Below, piece by piece: positions 34,153 to 43,762 of a DNA stretch of 53,057 nt (its first letter is position 1; the number at the start of each line of letters is the position of its first letter). A model generated the notes under the pieces. The model worked only from the letters and a program-made list of their open reading frames with translations. It had not been told where the DNA came from and did not search any database. The translations under genes and the position numbers were made by a program. Source of the DNA: an uncultured Saprospiraceae bacterium (GTDB taxonomy: Bacteria > Bacteroidota > Bacteroidia > Chitinophagales > Saprospiraceae). The stretch spans positions 1-53,057 of the forward strand of contig CALHAM010000045.1 in assembly GCA_937934275.1 (NCBI GenBank), read 5' to 3'.

Positions 34153-35397
34153 TCAGCTGAGGTTGTACTGCTTGATTTTGCGGTAGAGGGTGCGCTCGGA
34201 GATCTTCAGTTCTTCGGCTGCTTCTTTTCGGCGCCCGTGGTGTTTTTTTAAAGCGCGGCGGATGGCCTCTTTTTCGATTTCATCCATAGCCAGGGGTTCG
34301 TCTTCTTCCTCGACTGGGTGGAGTGAGTGAGTTGGGTGGCTTGGCTCGATAACGATGGAGGGCGACGGGCCGACGAGGTTGGATGCGGGCGAAGCCGAAG
34401 GGGGCACATAATCTATTCCTGGTGAAAAGCGGCGAAATGCTGAGGTTTCGGGTATTTGTAAGTTGTTGCGGTGGATGATTTCGAGGACTAAGGCCTTCAG
34501 ATCGTTGAGGTCGTTTTTCATGTCTAGCAACACCCGATACAGGATCTCGCGGTCTTGCATCTCGCTGCCCTTCGCCTGATAGTGCTCTGTAGGGACGGGC
34601 AGGCTGCGGGCCAGCAAGTGCGGCATGTGTTGTTGAAGAGTTTCTAGCGTGATGAGCCGATTTTCTGATAGGATGGAGAGTTGTTCGGTGACGTTTCTCA
34701 GCTCGCGCACGTTGCCGGGCCAGCGATAGTTTTCCAATACCTGTTGCGCTTGTTCAGTCAAGCGAATGGGTTGCATCCGATATTTTTCGGCGAAATCGCC
34801 GGCGAATTTTTGGAAAAGCAGGTAAATATCTTCGCGCCGGTCTCGCAAAGCAGGTACGCGGATGGGCACGGTATTAAGGCGATAATAGAGGTCTTCGCGG
34901 AATTTACCCTGTCGCACGCGCTCTTCCAAGTCTACATTCGTGGCGGCGATGATGCGGACGTCGGTTTTGAGCACTTTAGAAGAGCCAACGCGGATAAATT
35001 CCCCGTACTCCAGCACGCGCAACAGATATGCCTGGGTATCAGGAGGCATTTCGGCTACTTCGTCGAGAAAAATCGTGCCGCCATTAACGGTTTCGAAGTA
35101 TCCTTTGCGTTCGTTGATAGCCCCCGTAAAGGCACCTTTTTCGTGCCCAAAGAGTTCGGAATTAATGGTGCCTTCAGGGATAGCACCGCAGTTGACGGCG
35201 ATGAACTCGTTGTGCTTGCGCGTCGATAAAGCGTGTATGATTTTAGAGAAGACTTCTTTACCTACACCACTTTCGCCGGTGATGAGTACGGTAAGGTCGG
35301 TAGGTGCTACGCGAGCAGCAGTTTGCAAGGCCGCATCGAGCAGCGGCGAGGTGCCGATAATGCCGAATCGCGCTTTTATCGCTTGAAGAGAAGTCAT
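34153..35397 (-). CDS. Sigma-54-dependent transcriptional activator
   Basis: 414 residues. An AAA+ domain (about 12-250) opens promoters for sigma-54: Walker A GESGVGKE at 41-48, the sigma-54 contact loop GAFTGA at 88-93, Walker B FLDEVAEMP near 109 and RWPGNVREL near 223. The Fis-type helix-turn-helix is at the C-terminus (about 378-414). There is no N-terminal receiver or sensor domain, so control must come from another protein or from expression level. It begins 26 bases after the miaB stop, a pairing that I recall as common in Bacteroidota. I saw no clear -24/-12 sigma-54 promoter in the neighbourhood. Confidence 0.93.
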   Translation of the reverse strand: MTSLQAIKARFGIIGTSPLLDAALQTAARVAPTDLTVLITGESGVGKEVFSKIIHALSTRKHNEFIAVNCGAIPEGTINSELFGHEKGAFTGAINERKGYFETVNGGTIFLDEVAEMPPDTQAYLLRVLEYGEFIRVGSSKVLKTDVRIIAATNVDLEERVRQGKFREDLYYRLNTVPIRVPALRDRREDIYLLFQKFAGDFAEKYRMQPIRLTEQAQQVLENYRWPGNVRELRNVTEQLSILSENRLITLETLQQHMPHLLARSLPVPTEHYQAKGSEMQDREILYRVLLDMKNDLNDLKALVLEIIHRNNLQIPETSAFRRFSPGIDYVPPSASPASNLVGPSPSIVIEPSHPTHSLHPVEEEDEPLAMDEIEKEAIRRALKKHHGRRKEAAEELKISERTLYRKIKQYNLS

Positions 35398-35423
35398 AGT
35401 GATGCAAATAACAGGGCGCCAGT

Positions 35424-36857
35424 TTAAACAATTTCGCCTAAAAGGGTGGCGCTGGTGGCGCCGTGAATGCGCACGTGAACGTAATCGCCTGGTTTTAAAC
35501 CTTTCTTTTTGGGAAAAACAATCATTTTGTTTTGACTGTTGCGTCCACAGAAGTCGCGTTCAGAGCGCCGCGAGTCGCCTTCAATGAGCACTTCGAAGAT
35601 TTTACCGATGTCGTTCTGATTGTGGCGCCAACTGACAGCTGTTTGTAGGCGGATGATCTCGTTTAAGCGGCGTTTTTTTACCGCTTCAGGCACATCATCG
35701 GCATATTTGCGAGCCGCTAGAGTACCGGGGCGTTCCGAATAGGCAAACATGTAGGACATAGAAAAGTTAGCCCATTCGATAATGCTCAGCGTGTCTTGGT
35801 GTTCCTCTTCCGTTTCGGTGCAAAAGCCGGCGATGATGTCGCTTGAAACGGCGGCATCGGGTAGGATGCGCCGAATAGCTCGGATGCGCTCCTCGTACCA
35901 AGGGCGGTCGTAGGTGCGGTTCATCAGCGCCAAGATGCGGCTGTTGCCCGACTGCACAGGCAAGTGGATGTATTTGCAGATGTTCTCGTAGCGCGCCATC
36001 GTATAGAGCACTTCGTCGGTCATGTCTTTGGGGTGGCTGGTACTGAAGCGCACGCGCAAACGGGGGTGTATTTGAGCAACCATTTCCAGCAAATGCGCAA
36101 AGCGCACCGTCGCGCCGGTCTCCGGATTCTCCCACCGGTATGAGTCTACGTTTTGACCCAGCAGGGTAACCTCGCGGTAGCCGCGCGCAAACAGATCCTG
36201 AGCCTCGGCTACAATGCTGAACGGATCGCGCGAGCGCTCGCGGCCGCGCGTGAACGGCACTACGCAAAAGGAACACATGTTGTCGCAGCCGCGCATGATG
36301 GAAATGAAGGCCGTAACGCCGTTGCTGTCTAAGCGGACAGGGCTGATGTCAGCATAGGTCTCCTCTCGACTTAACAGCACGTTGACCATGCGCTGCCCTT
36401 CCTCCGCGCTGCTGATAAGATTAGGGAGGTCGCGATAGGCATCAGGGCCGACGACTAAGTCTACCAATTTTTCTTCTTCCAAAAAGCGCTTTTTTAGACG
36501 CTCAGCCATACAGCCCAGCACCCCCACCAACGCCCCAGGTCGTTGCTTCTTCACCGCTTCAAATACGCGCAAGCGCTTGCGCACCGTCTCCTCCGCTTTT
36601 TCGCGGATGGAACAAGTATTGATGAGGATCAGATCGCTCTCTTCCAAGTTGCGCGTGGGCGCATAGCCCGCTTCGCGCAAAATGGCCGCTACGATTTCCG
36701 AATCGCTGAAATTCATCTGACAGCCGTAGCTCTCGATATAGAAGCGCTTGCTCCCCGGCGCGGCTGCTTCTGTCCACCGCTCTTCGTACAAAACACTGCC
36801 CTGGCGGGCTTCGTCTATGGTTTTCAAACTTTGCTCAACCGTTCGCTCTGGATGCAT
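35424..36857 (-). CDS. miaB: tRNA-2-methylthio-N6-dimethylallyladenosine synthase
   Basis: 477 residues, usual for MiaB, which adds a methylthio group to i6A37 of tRNAs reading U-starting codons. The UPF0004 domain carries the auxiliary cluster cysteines in [11 protein letters not shown] (near 45), [12 protein letters not shown] (near 81) and [10 protein letters not shown] (near 118); the radical-SAM cluster motif is [20 protein letters not shown] (near 191-209). A TRAM domain closes the protein (about 405-470). A candidate promoter is at 36885-36920. Confidence 0.96.
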   Translation of the reverse strand: MHPERTVEQSLKTIDEARQGSVLYEERWTEAAAPGSKRFYIESYGCQMNFSDSEIVAAILREAGYAPTRNLEESDLILINTCSIREKAEETVRKRLRVFEAVKKQRPGALVGVLGCMAERLKKRFLEEEKLVDLVVGPDAYRDLPNLISSAEEGQRMVNVLLSREETYADISPVRLDSNGVTAFISIMRGCDNMCSFCVVPFTRGRERSRDPFSIVAEAQDLFARGYREVTLLGQNVDSYRWENPETGATVRFAHLLEMVAQIHPRLRVRFSTSHPKDMTDEVLYTMARYENICKYIHLPVQSGNSRILALMNRTYDRPWYEERIRAIRRILPDAAVSSDIIAGFCTETEEEHQDTLSIIEWANFSMSYMFAYSERPGTLAARKYADDVPEAVKKRRLNEIIRLQTAVSWRHNQNDIGKIFEVLIEGDSRRSERDFCGRNSQNKMIVFPKKKGLKPGDYVHVRIHGATSATLLGEIV

Positions 36858-36884
36858 GCTTTAGGACGCCTCTTTTTTGCTGCG

Positions 36885-36920
36885 CAAAGATACAGCAAAA
36901 GCTTAGCAGTTAATGCCAAA
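36885..36920 (-). promoter_or_regulatory. Candidate promoter for miaB
   Basis: On the minus strand TTTG (36917-36920), 24 bases, TATCTTTG (36885-36892). The -7 box fits TAnnTTTG fully; the spacing is slightly long. The miaB ATG follows 27 bases later. Confidence 0.45.
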
Positions 36921-36963
36921 ATGGCAGCATGCCCGGGCGGCCACTCAGAAAAACCTCTGGCGC

Positions 36964-37001
36964 GCATTTGGAGTAGCCTTGAGGATAGCTACTCCAAATG
37001 C
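36964..37001 (-). terminator. Perfect 14-bp hairpin after the giant protein gene
   Basis: GCATTTGGAGTAGC (36964-36977) and GCTACTCCAAATGC (36988-37001) with a ten-base loop. It starts 27 bases after the stop of the giant repeat protein and precedes the miaB promoter. No T tract on either strand, so it may be a terminator used with other factors or a transcript-end stabiliser. Confidence 0.55.
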
Positions 37002-37028
37002 CCACATACAAGGCAAGGGCACCCGCTT

Positions 37029-40000
37029 TTAGCGCACAAGGGTAACGTCGCCAGCCCTAATTTCCACAGTGCCGTCGGAATATTCTAATTCAATGACGTA
37101 GGCGTAGACACCCGGTGCGGCATTTTGCCCGCGCCAACGCCCATCCCATCCAGCGGCGGGGTTATTGGGCATGGCGTCAAACGTCTCAAAAACACAATCG
37201 CCCCAGCGGTCGTAGATGCGCATGGAGCGGATATTGACTACTTCCGGCCCAGACGAGACAAAGAAGGCGCCGTTGGCGCTAGAACCCGGCGCAAAAACAT
37301 TCGGAATGTAGAGGCGCGGCTCGCGGAGTACACTTATCGTAATTTCATCGCGGGCTACACATCCAGCCGTGTCGCGCACCGCTACGATGTAGCGCGTTGT
37401 GCGACTCGGCTTGGCGATGGTGACCAGCGAGTCCGGCGGGTTCAGACCCGACGTCGGCGTCCAGGAGAAGGCTGCCAAGGGCGCACCTGCGGTAAGGGCT
37501 TCTAAGCGAATGCTGTCGCCCAAGTAGATGGTGGTATCTGGCCCAAGGGCGACGATCAACTGGGGAGGATCCGGGAGGATGAGGCCCAGCTCACTGTCGC
37601 AGCCGTTGGCATCCACCACCTTAAGGGTGTAGTTGTTTGCGGCGAGGCCCTGAAAGACAACAGGCAAAGAAGAGATAACCTGGGCGGGATTGTCTCCTAT
37701 CCCTACTGCGTATGGGCCTAAGCCGCCCTGGATGCCGGTAATCGCGATGCGCCCATTGCGTTCGCCAAAGCAGCGCGGAGGCTCTGCCGTGGTTAAAATT
37801 TCGGTACGCGGCGGCTCCGATAGCGTGAAACTATCCAAGCGCGAGCAGCCCAGACTATCCCTCAGCGCAGCGGTGTAAGTGCCCGCAGCCACATTGCGCA
37901 GCTCGGGCCCTTGTGTGCCGTTACTCCATTGCACCAACACTGGTGGTATGCCGCCGCTCACCTGCAGCACGATGAAGCCGTCGGCTTCACCTGCACAGCT
38001 GACATTGTGCCCATTGCCGTAATCCGAAAGTACAGCACTAAGCGCTAAGGGCGGCGACACCTTCACCGTTGCGCCTTGGCCAATCGTTTGGGGGCATTGA
38101 TTACCCTGGGCTATCAAGGAGCTGATGGTGTACGTCGTTGTAATAGAGGGACTTACGCGCACTGCAGCGCCGCTTTGGATATTGTTCAGCTGGATAGGTG
38201 CAACACCGCCCGTTATCGCGACGTTGTAAGCCGTGCCGCCTGTGAGTGTTAGCGTCAGCGTAGCGCTGTCGCCTGAGCACAGTACTTCTGGCACGGCGCT
38301 AAGGGCAGCGGTTGGGCCATCCTGTATACCAATGCGATAGGTGCCGCTCACCGTGCCCACACAGAATTGGTCTTGTACCGACACTAATTCGAATAATTGC
38401 GGCTGCTGCACATTGCTGCTCGAGATGGTGAACACATTCTGAGGCGCGGATACCGCATTTTGCGGCACGCCGTTAATGCGGTAAACCAACTGGAAGGGGG
38501 CTGTGCCCGTGAAGCGCACCTGGAAGAGCGCGTTGCTGTTGGTACACACCGTCGTATCGCCCGAAATCGTTGCCGTGGGTGGCTCACGGAATACTACCGG
38601 TACAGGTGGTGACACAGATAGGCAAGGGCTTAGGGGATCCACTGTGCCCGAAGCCGAGGGCAAGCCTGCCACTGCTGAGATGTAGTACGTCGTACCGGCC
38701 TGCATGCCCGGTTGGAAGCCGAATACAGGTGTATTGCTCACAGCAATGATGCCGGCAGGCAGGATGGCTGGATTGGTATAAAGAATATATTGCAGAATTT
38801 CGCCTGGGGCCAGGACCGTGTTTACCGCTTGTGCAGTGCGCGCCGAGTCGGGTAAGCATACGTTCAGGGCCTGCGTCGGGAGGGTACCAGCGTTCGTGAT
38901 ACAGCTGCATGTCGCTGAGCCGCTTGCCGTTGTGGTGCATCCGTCAGCAGAGGTCACCACAAGGTTGTAGACCTGCCCGCTGTTCAGCGGGACAGAGGTG
39001 AAGGTGTTACCTGCGAGGGTGCCGTCTAGCCCGCTTACAGTAGGATTGTTTATTCCCCCTACGTCGAAGGTAACGGTGTAGGTCAACGTAGCCGGGTTGC
39101 AGTTCGTGCTCAGGTTTTGAACGACGGGCAGTGGGTTCACCGTTACGGCAGCACCACCGCTTACTTCAGCTGGGCAACCATTGCCCGTAGCGCTGACGAG
39201 GCTATAAGTCGCTGTTGCGTTTGGCTTAACCGAGAGGTTGAATTGCGGGCTGTTTGCATTGATGGGCGGCTGAGCTAACCCATTCACTTGATAAACAGCC
39301 GTGAAAGGCGGTACACCCGTAAAAGAAAAGGTGAGTGTTGTAGAATCTCCGGCGCACAGACTAGCATCCCCACTGAGCGTTGCCGTTATTTGCGGTTGCC
39401 AAATTATAGTGGCCCCCGGCGATACAGAGGCACAGGGATGGTTTAGGTCTATGCCGGAAGCCGGGTTATAAATACCCGCCAGTGCAAAAATATAGTAAGG
39501 AGTGCCCGGCGTCATGGTCGCTGGGTCGAAGCCGAAGGTGGGCGTATTGCTCAGGTGTAAGATAGTCCACGTCGTAGGCGAGTTCGTGGTTACTAAAGCG
39601 TAAAGCAGTGTATCGATCGGGCCGAGGTTAGCGCCCGCGGTTGGCTGGGCAAAGACGGTATCGCCTGCACAAGGCGTCAACAGCGGTTGGCTCATGGCGC
39701 CGGCATCGGTTACGCAAGCACAGTTTGCCGTGCCACTTACTGTATCTGTACCGCACTGCCATTGGTCGCGGGCAGTGATGAAGTAATCTACTGGAGGCGG
39801 CGTTGGATTGCTGATGTATCGGCCTGTAACTGGGTTGTAAGAACCGCCTAAAAGTCCCGTAAAAAGGACAAAGGGCAAATCGCCCTGCACTACGTCGAGT
39901 TCGAGGACAAACGTCAGATTGTCGGGCGAACAAGTAACGGTCACGTTGTCCAGCATCACAGGTGGGTGTACCGTAGCATTTGCCGTACCCGATGCAATTC

Positions 40001-43000
40001 CCGGGCACTCAGCATTCGATACCGACACCAATTGAAAGGTGGCGTTCTGCTGCAACGTGGCGCTAAGGGTAAACGACCCCTGGGTTGCCGTTACGGTTTG
40101 TAGCTGCCCGTTCAACGTGTAGGTCAGCTCGAACGGCGGCGTACCGCTAAGGGCTACGGGGATGAGCACCGTCTCGTCTGCGCACAAATCAAAGTTGCCC
40201 GAAATCGTGGCTATGGGCCTAGCGCGCCAAACAACAGGTGTCCCTTCCACGACCGACAGACAGGGATCGTTCAACAGGACGCCCAAAGGCCCTCCTTTGT
40301 TGCCGGCTACGGGCGACAAGTAGTACGTCGTATTGATGCTCATCGTCGTCGAGTCAAACACGAAAGTAGGCTCAGGGGCCACTGCCACGATGTTTCCTAA
40401 CGTATCCGTCGGGCTGGTGTGCAAAACGAAAATCAGTGAGTCCTCGATCTCCAACTCTTCTAAGCCCAGGAAAATGCCAAAAATCGTGTCGCCGACGCAA
40501 GCACTCAGGGCCGCCGTATCTATTTCGCCCGCATAGGTCAAACAGAAACACTGCGAAAGTCCTTGAATAGGCAAAGGTGTACATTGGTTGGCATCGCTCA
40601 GACGCAAATCGTAGGGGTCATTAATGGGTATAGGCTCGCTGGTAAAGCGATTGCCGACAAAGCTACCGCCTACACCCGTTACGACAAACGGCGGAGTGCC
40701 AAGGGCGTCGAACTGAATGGTGTAGGTTTGGTCAACTAAATTACACAGGATGAGTAGATTTTCTATTTTAGGCGGATAATTGACGAACACGGTGGCTTCG
40801 CCAATTACAGAACCGACACAGCCCGGCGACTCCACGCTGATGAGCCGATACACCGTAGTAGTATCTACTTTGACCGGAATGAAATAGGGATCGTCAAATG
40901 TCTCCACAATGGGTTGAATGACGCCATCAATAGAATACTCCAGCAAGAACGGCCCACTACCCGTGAAATCCACTACCAACACAGTGTCGGCGTTTTCACA
41001 TACCGTGATATCTCCTTGTAGTTCGGCTGTAGAAGGTGTAAACACTGCCACAACGGCAACGCCCTCTACCGTGCCCGGACAGCCAGAGCCGTTGCTAACA
41101 CTTTCTAAGGTGTAGAAGACACCATTAGGCGGATTGACGGGAATGACCAAGGGATTATTGCTCGTATTGATAGGGGGTTGTGGATTGCCGTTTGCCCGAT
41201 ATACCACCGTGTAAGGCCCTGGCCCAGTAAAGGTGATGGTTATAGTAGTGCCGCTTCCGCCCTGGCAAACCTGCCCTCCGCCCGAGATGGTTGCTGTTAG
41301 TGGTGGCACCACGCTCACCGTCGCCGAACCCGAAACCGTGCCATTGCAGCCACTAGATTGCACACTCAACAATGCATAGATAGACGTAGCCGCGGGCGAA
41401 ACCCTAAGCGTTTTTGAGCTGGTAAAGGCTGTGTCTGGCGGCTGAGGAACTCCATTGATGGAGTAGGTGAAAACAAACGGCGGTGTGCCCGTAAACGTGA
41501 AGGTCAAGTCTGTGGAGTCTCCAGCACATAAAGTAGCCCCTCCCGAAAGCACTGCCGTGGGTGGGTTGCCCACCAAAACGACCAGCGTGTCGCCGACGCT
41601 AGACTCACATAAACTATCGCCCACAAAAAAGATGCGGTATGCGGTAGTGCCCAGCGGTGGAGTAATCGGAATGCGCAATAGAGTATCGGTGGTGGTGATC
41701 AGCGGCAGGGTGTCGGCTTTCATCGTATCCGTCCGCACCGAGTACTGCAACCGGAAAGGCGGTAAGCCGCTCAGTTCGATGCGTAGAGTATCCGTTTGGC
41801 CTGCGCATAAGTTTAGCGTATCGTTGAGAAATCTCGCGCGCGGCGCTGGGCGCGCAAAGACCGTATCGCGCCCATTGGGCGTGCCGATGCAACTGTCGGC
41901 CATGACACTCTCCAACTGAATGATGTGTTGGCCGACGGGCAGCGGCGGCGTCAGGAAGATGTATGGGTTTTCATTGGTATTAATAGGCGGCTGATTAACA
42001 CCGTTGATAGAATAAACAAAGGAATAGGGCGGGTTGCTGGTGGAAAACTGTACTTGTAAAGTATCGCGTTGTCCGGCGCAAATCGTGTCTGGCCCTATTC
42101 GCATCAGCGTACAAGAAGGAGCGCCCGTTACTACGGCCAGTGCGCTAGCATTTGGGCCTCTACAATAAGCATCCTCCAACCCTACAATAGTGTAGAGGGT
42201 AGTAGTTGTTGGGAAAATAGGCAACGTCCAGGGGGACTCATTCACCACGAAAGAGCCAATAACGTTGCTGCCGGCTTGCAAGTCGAACGACCACCCTGGC
42301 TGACCATTAAAATTAACGGCCAACTGCACTGACTTGCCCGGGCAAACCGTCGGTATCGGGTTGATGCTCGCCGACGGAGGCGCATGCACCGTTACCGTCG
42401 TCTCGCTGGCTATGTTGCATATGGCCGTGGTGAAAGTGAGCAGCTGCGGCCCTAAAAGTCCCAAAGGGTTAAAAAACAAGCCATTTACACCAGTGCCCGA
42501 CCATACCCCGTTCGGCACGTCTGGGTCTTGTAGTTGCGTTAAGTCAAACATGCCTCCATTTTGACAAACGTCTGCTGTCCCTAAGTTAGGCTGTGGACAG
42601 ATGACATTGAAGGACATGTAGTTCGTAAACGTCGGATTACACCCCGGCGGAAGCGGTTCGACGATGCCCACTACCCAGAATGGGCCATTATTGCACATGT
42701 CTTGCGTTACGGTAGCCGTATAAGGTGGTATTTCAATGGGCGAGCTGCCGCCGCCACCACCGCCACCGCCAGGAATACTGGGAAAACCACAACCCGCATT
42801 GCCGTAGAAAGCTGGAAAGCCCGCATCCGTAACGAAAGCGCCATCGCCGCCCACCAATTGCGCCGTGTTGTAGGTCGTGCTCCACGAACAGCCGCACGTA
42901 AGCCCAAAAGTTACCGTCTGCACACCTCCGCTGTTTGGAAACGCTTCTCCATTGCGCGTACAGCCGTTCTGCATCACGTAAATAACCGGTGAAAGCGGAC

Positions 43001-43661
43001 ACAAACTGCCAAAATTGTAATTGTAATCGTAGGCTGCACTGGTGAAAATCACCACCGGAACCCCCGGTGGAACCACATCGCCCGGCCCAGCGCCAATCAC
43101 TATGGCATTGGAGCATATAGACTGAATGCTCGAAATCGCATTCGCACTCGGCTGTTGCCACGAGCATCCCGCTCCAATATCGGCGTCGCCAGCGCTGTTG
43201 TTAGGAAACGTTAGCGTCGCGTCATCTACGTAAAAACCACTGGCCGACCAAATAGCCATCATCTCGTTGTTTTGCTCCGTGCCACAGGCGTTGACGAAAA
43301 GCGCCAACGTCCTAGGGCAAGAGTTGCACGAGTTGGGCGGCGTAGCACGCACTTGTGAACAGCCCAACAAAGTACCTTCGCCGTTGTACGGGTTAAAATT
43401 AGGAGTCGTCCCGTAATACCAGTTCACACACACGCCGGGCTGAAGCCCCGTACCCGTCGCGCGCAGCGTAAACTGATCGCCTGGGCACAACGTACAGGGC
43501 GTCAGCCCTGGTCGACAACTGTTGGAAGTAAAGGTCGCGTTCTGTCCCAAAGAAGGGCAAGGTTGTCCTTGCATGCGAACACCTACGGTGAGGCAACTAA
43601 AACCAATAACAAGGAGTAAAATAGCTCGGAACATGGCCAGTGTCGTGAGTCGTTTGTTCAT
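37029..43661 (-). CDS. Giant type IX-secreted repeat protein
   Basis: 2210 residues from the ATG at 43661 (the frame is open to 43742). The signal peptide MNKRLTTLAMFRAILLLVIG then FSCLTVGVRMQGQ precedes an N-terminal Cys-rich domain (to about 330) that ends in a run of Gly. Then come about ten modules of roughly 80-85 residues, each near (A)T(I/L)SG-x-x-x-(L/V)CAGDST-x-L and PPF-x-x-x-Y-x-x-NG, interrupted by three longer modules that start C-x-C-(I/V/L)-T-x-AG. Two SprB-like repeats (SCAGEADGFIVLQVSGGIPP, PPRCFGERNGRIAITGIQGG) follow, and the end is a gliding-motility/T9SS type B domain (LYIPNVFAPGSSANGAF, MRIYDRWGDCVFET, WDGRWRGQNAAPGVYAYVI). It is probably exported by the type IX system and displayed or released as an adhesin. 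Confidence 0.92.
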   Translation of the reverse strand: MNKRLTTLAMFRAILLLVIGFSCLTVGVRMQGQPCPSLGQNATFTSNSCRPGLTPCTLCPGDQFTLRATGTGLQPGVCVNWYYGTTPNFNPYNGEGTLLGCSQVRATPPNSCNSCPRTLALFVNACGTEQNNEMMAIWSASGFYVDDATLTFPNNSAGDADIGAGCSWQQPSANAISSIQSICSNAIVIGAGPGDVVPPGVPVVIFTSAAYDYNYNFGSLCPLSPVIYVMQNGCTRNGEAFPNSGGVQTVTFGLTCGCSWSTTYNTAQLVGGDGAFVTDAGFPAFYGNAGCGFPSIPGGGGGGGGSSPIEIPPYTATVTQDMCNNGPFWVVGIVEPLPPGCNPTFTNYMSFNVICPQPNLGTADVCQNGGMFDLTQLQDPDVPNGVWSGTGVNGLFFNPLGLLGPQLLTFTTAICNIASETTVTVHAPPSASINPIPTVCPGKSVQLAVNFNGQPGWSFDLQAGSNVIGSFVVNESPWTLPIFPTTTTLYTIVGLEDAYCRGPNASALAVVTGAPSCTLMRIGPDTICAGQRDTLQVQFSTSNPPYSFVYSINGVNQPPINTNENPYIFLTPPLPVGQHIIQLESVMADSCIGTPNGRDTVFARPAPRARFLNDTLNLCAGQTDTLRIELSGLPPFRLQYSVRTDTMKADTLPLITTTDTLLRIPITPPLGTTAYRIFFVGDSLCESSVGDTLVVLVGNPPTAVLSGGATLCAGDSTDLTFTFTGTPPFVFTYSINGVPQPPDTAFTSSKTLRVSPAATSIYALLSVQSSGCNGTVSGSATVSVVPPLTATISGGGQVCQGGSGTTITITFTGPGPYTVVYRANGNPQPPINTSNNPLVIPVNPPNGVFYTLESVSNGSGCPGTVEGVAVVAVFTPSTAELQGDITVCENADTVLVVDFTGSGPFLLEYSIDGVIQPIVETFDDPYFIPVKVDTTTVYRLISVESPGCVGSVIGEATVFVNYPPKIENLLILCNLVDQTYTIQFDALGTPPFVVTGVGGSFVGNRFTSEPIPINDPYDLRLSDANQCTPLPIQGLSQCFCLTYAGEIDTAALSACVGDTIFGIFLGLEELEIEDSLIFVLHTSPTDTLGNIVAVAPEPTFVFDSTTMSINTTYYLSPVAGNKGGPLGVLLNDPCLSVVEGTPVVWRARPIATISGNFDLCADETVLIPVALSGTPPFELTYTLNGQLQTVTATQGSFTLSATLQQNATFQLVSVSNAECPGIASGTANATVHPPVMLDNVTVTCSPDNLTFVLELDVVQGDLPFVLFTGLLGGSYNPVTGRYISNPTPPPVDYFITARDQWQCGTDTVSGTANCACVTDAGAMSQPLLTPCAGDTVFAQPTAGANLGPIDTLLYALVTTNSPTTWTILHLSNTPTFGFDPATMTPGTPYYIFALAGIYNPASGIDLNHPCASVSPGATIIWQPQITATLSGDASLCAGDSTTLTFSFTGVPPFTAVYQVNGLAQPPINANSPQFNLSVKPNATATYSLVSATGNGCPAEVSGGAAVTVNPLPVVQNLSTNCNPATLTYTVTFDVGGINNPTVSGLDGTLAGNTFTSVPLNSGQVYNLVVTSADGCTTTASGSATCSCITNAGTLPTQALNVCLPDSARTAQAVNTVLAPGEILQYILYTNPAILPAGIIAVSNTPVFGFQPGMQAGTTYYISAVAGLPSASGTVDPLSPCLSVSPPVPVVFREPPTATISGDTTVCTNSNALFQVRFTGTAPFQLVYRINGVPQNAVSAPQNVFTISSSNVQQPQLFELVSVQDQFCVGTVSGTYRIGIQDGPTAALSAVPEVLCSGDSATLTLTLTGGTAYNVAITGGVAPIQLNNIQSGAAVRVSPSITTTYTISSLIAQGNQCPQTIGQGATVKVSPPLALSAVLSDYGNGHNVSCAGEADGFIVLQVSGGIPPVLVQWSNGTQGPELRNVAAGTYTAALRDSLGCSRLDSFTLSEPPRTEILTTAEPPRCFGERNGRIAITGIQGGLGPYAVGIGDNPAQVISSLPVVFQGLAANNYTLKVVDANGCDSELGLILPDPPQLIVALGPDTTIYLGDSIRLEALTAGAPLAAFSWTPTSGLNPPDSLVTIAKPSRTTRYIVAVRDTAGCVARDEITISVLREPRLYIPNVFAPGSSANGAFFVSSGPEVVNIRSMRIYDRWGDCVFETFDAMPNNPAAGWDGRWRGQNAAPGVYAYVIELEYSDGTVEIRAGDVTLVR

Positions 43662-43706
43662 GGGAGGTCTGATCATTGATGGCGGAAGATTGTTTGTAAA
43701 AGCACT

Positions 43707-43737
43707 CTTGCGCGAAGGTAGGGTGTCCCTAATTTTG
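43707..43737 (+). promoter_or_regulatory. Candidate promoter for the YggS-like gene
   Basis: CTTG (43707-43710), 19 bases, TAATTTTG (43730-43737): a full TAnnTTTG and a one-mismatch -33 box. The ATG follows 25 bases later. Confidence 0.5.
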
Positions 43738-43762
43738 ACCATTCAAAATTTAACCGTTTAAC

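Noticed and set aside
36543-37088. 181-codon plus-strand frame across the miaB start and the hairpin
   Set aside because: It is mostly the antisense of miaB and runs through an intergenic hairpin.
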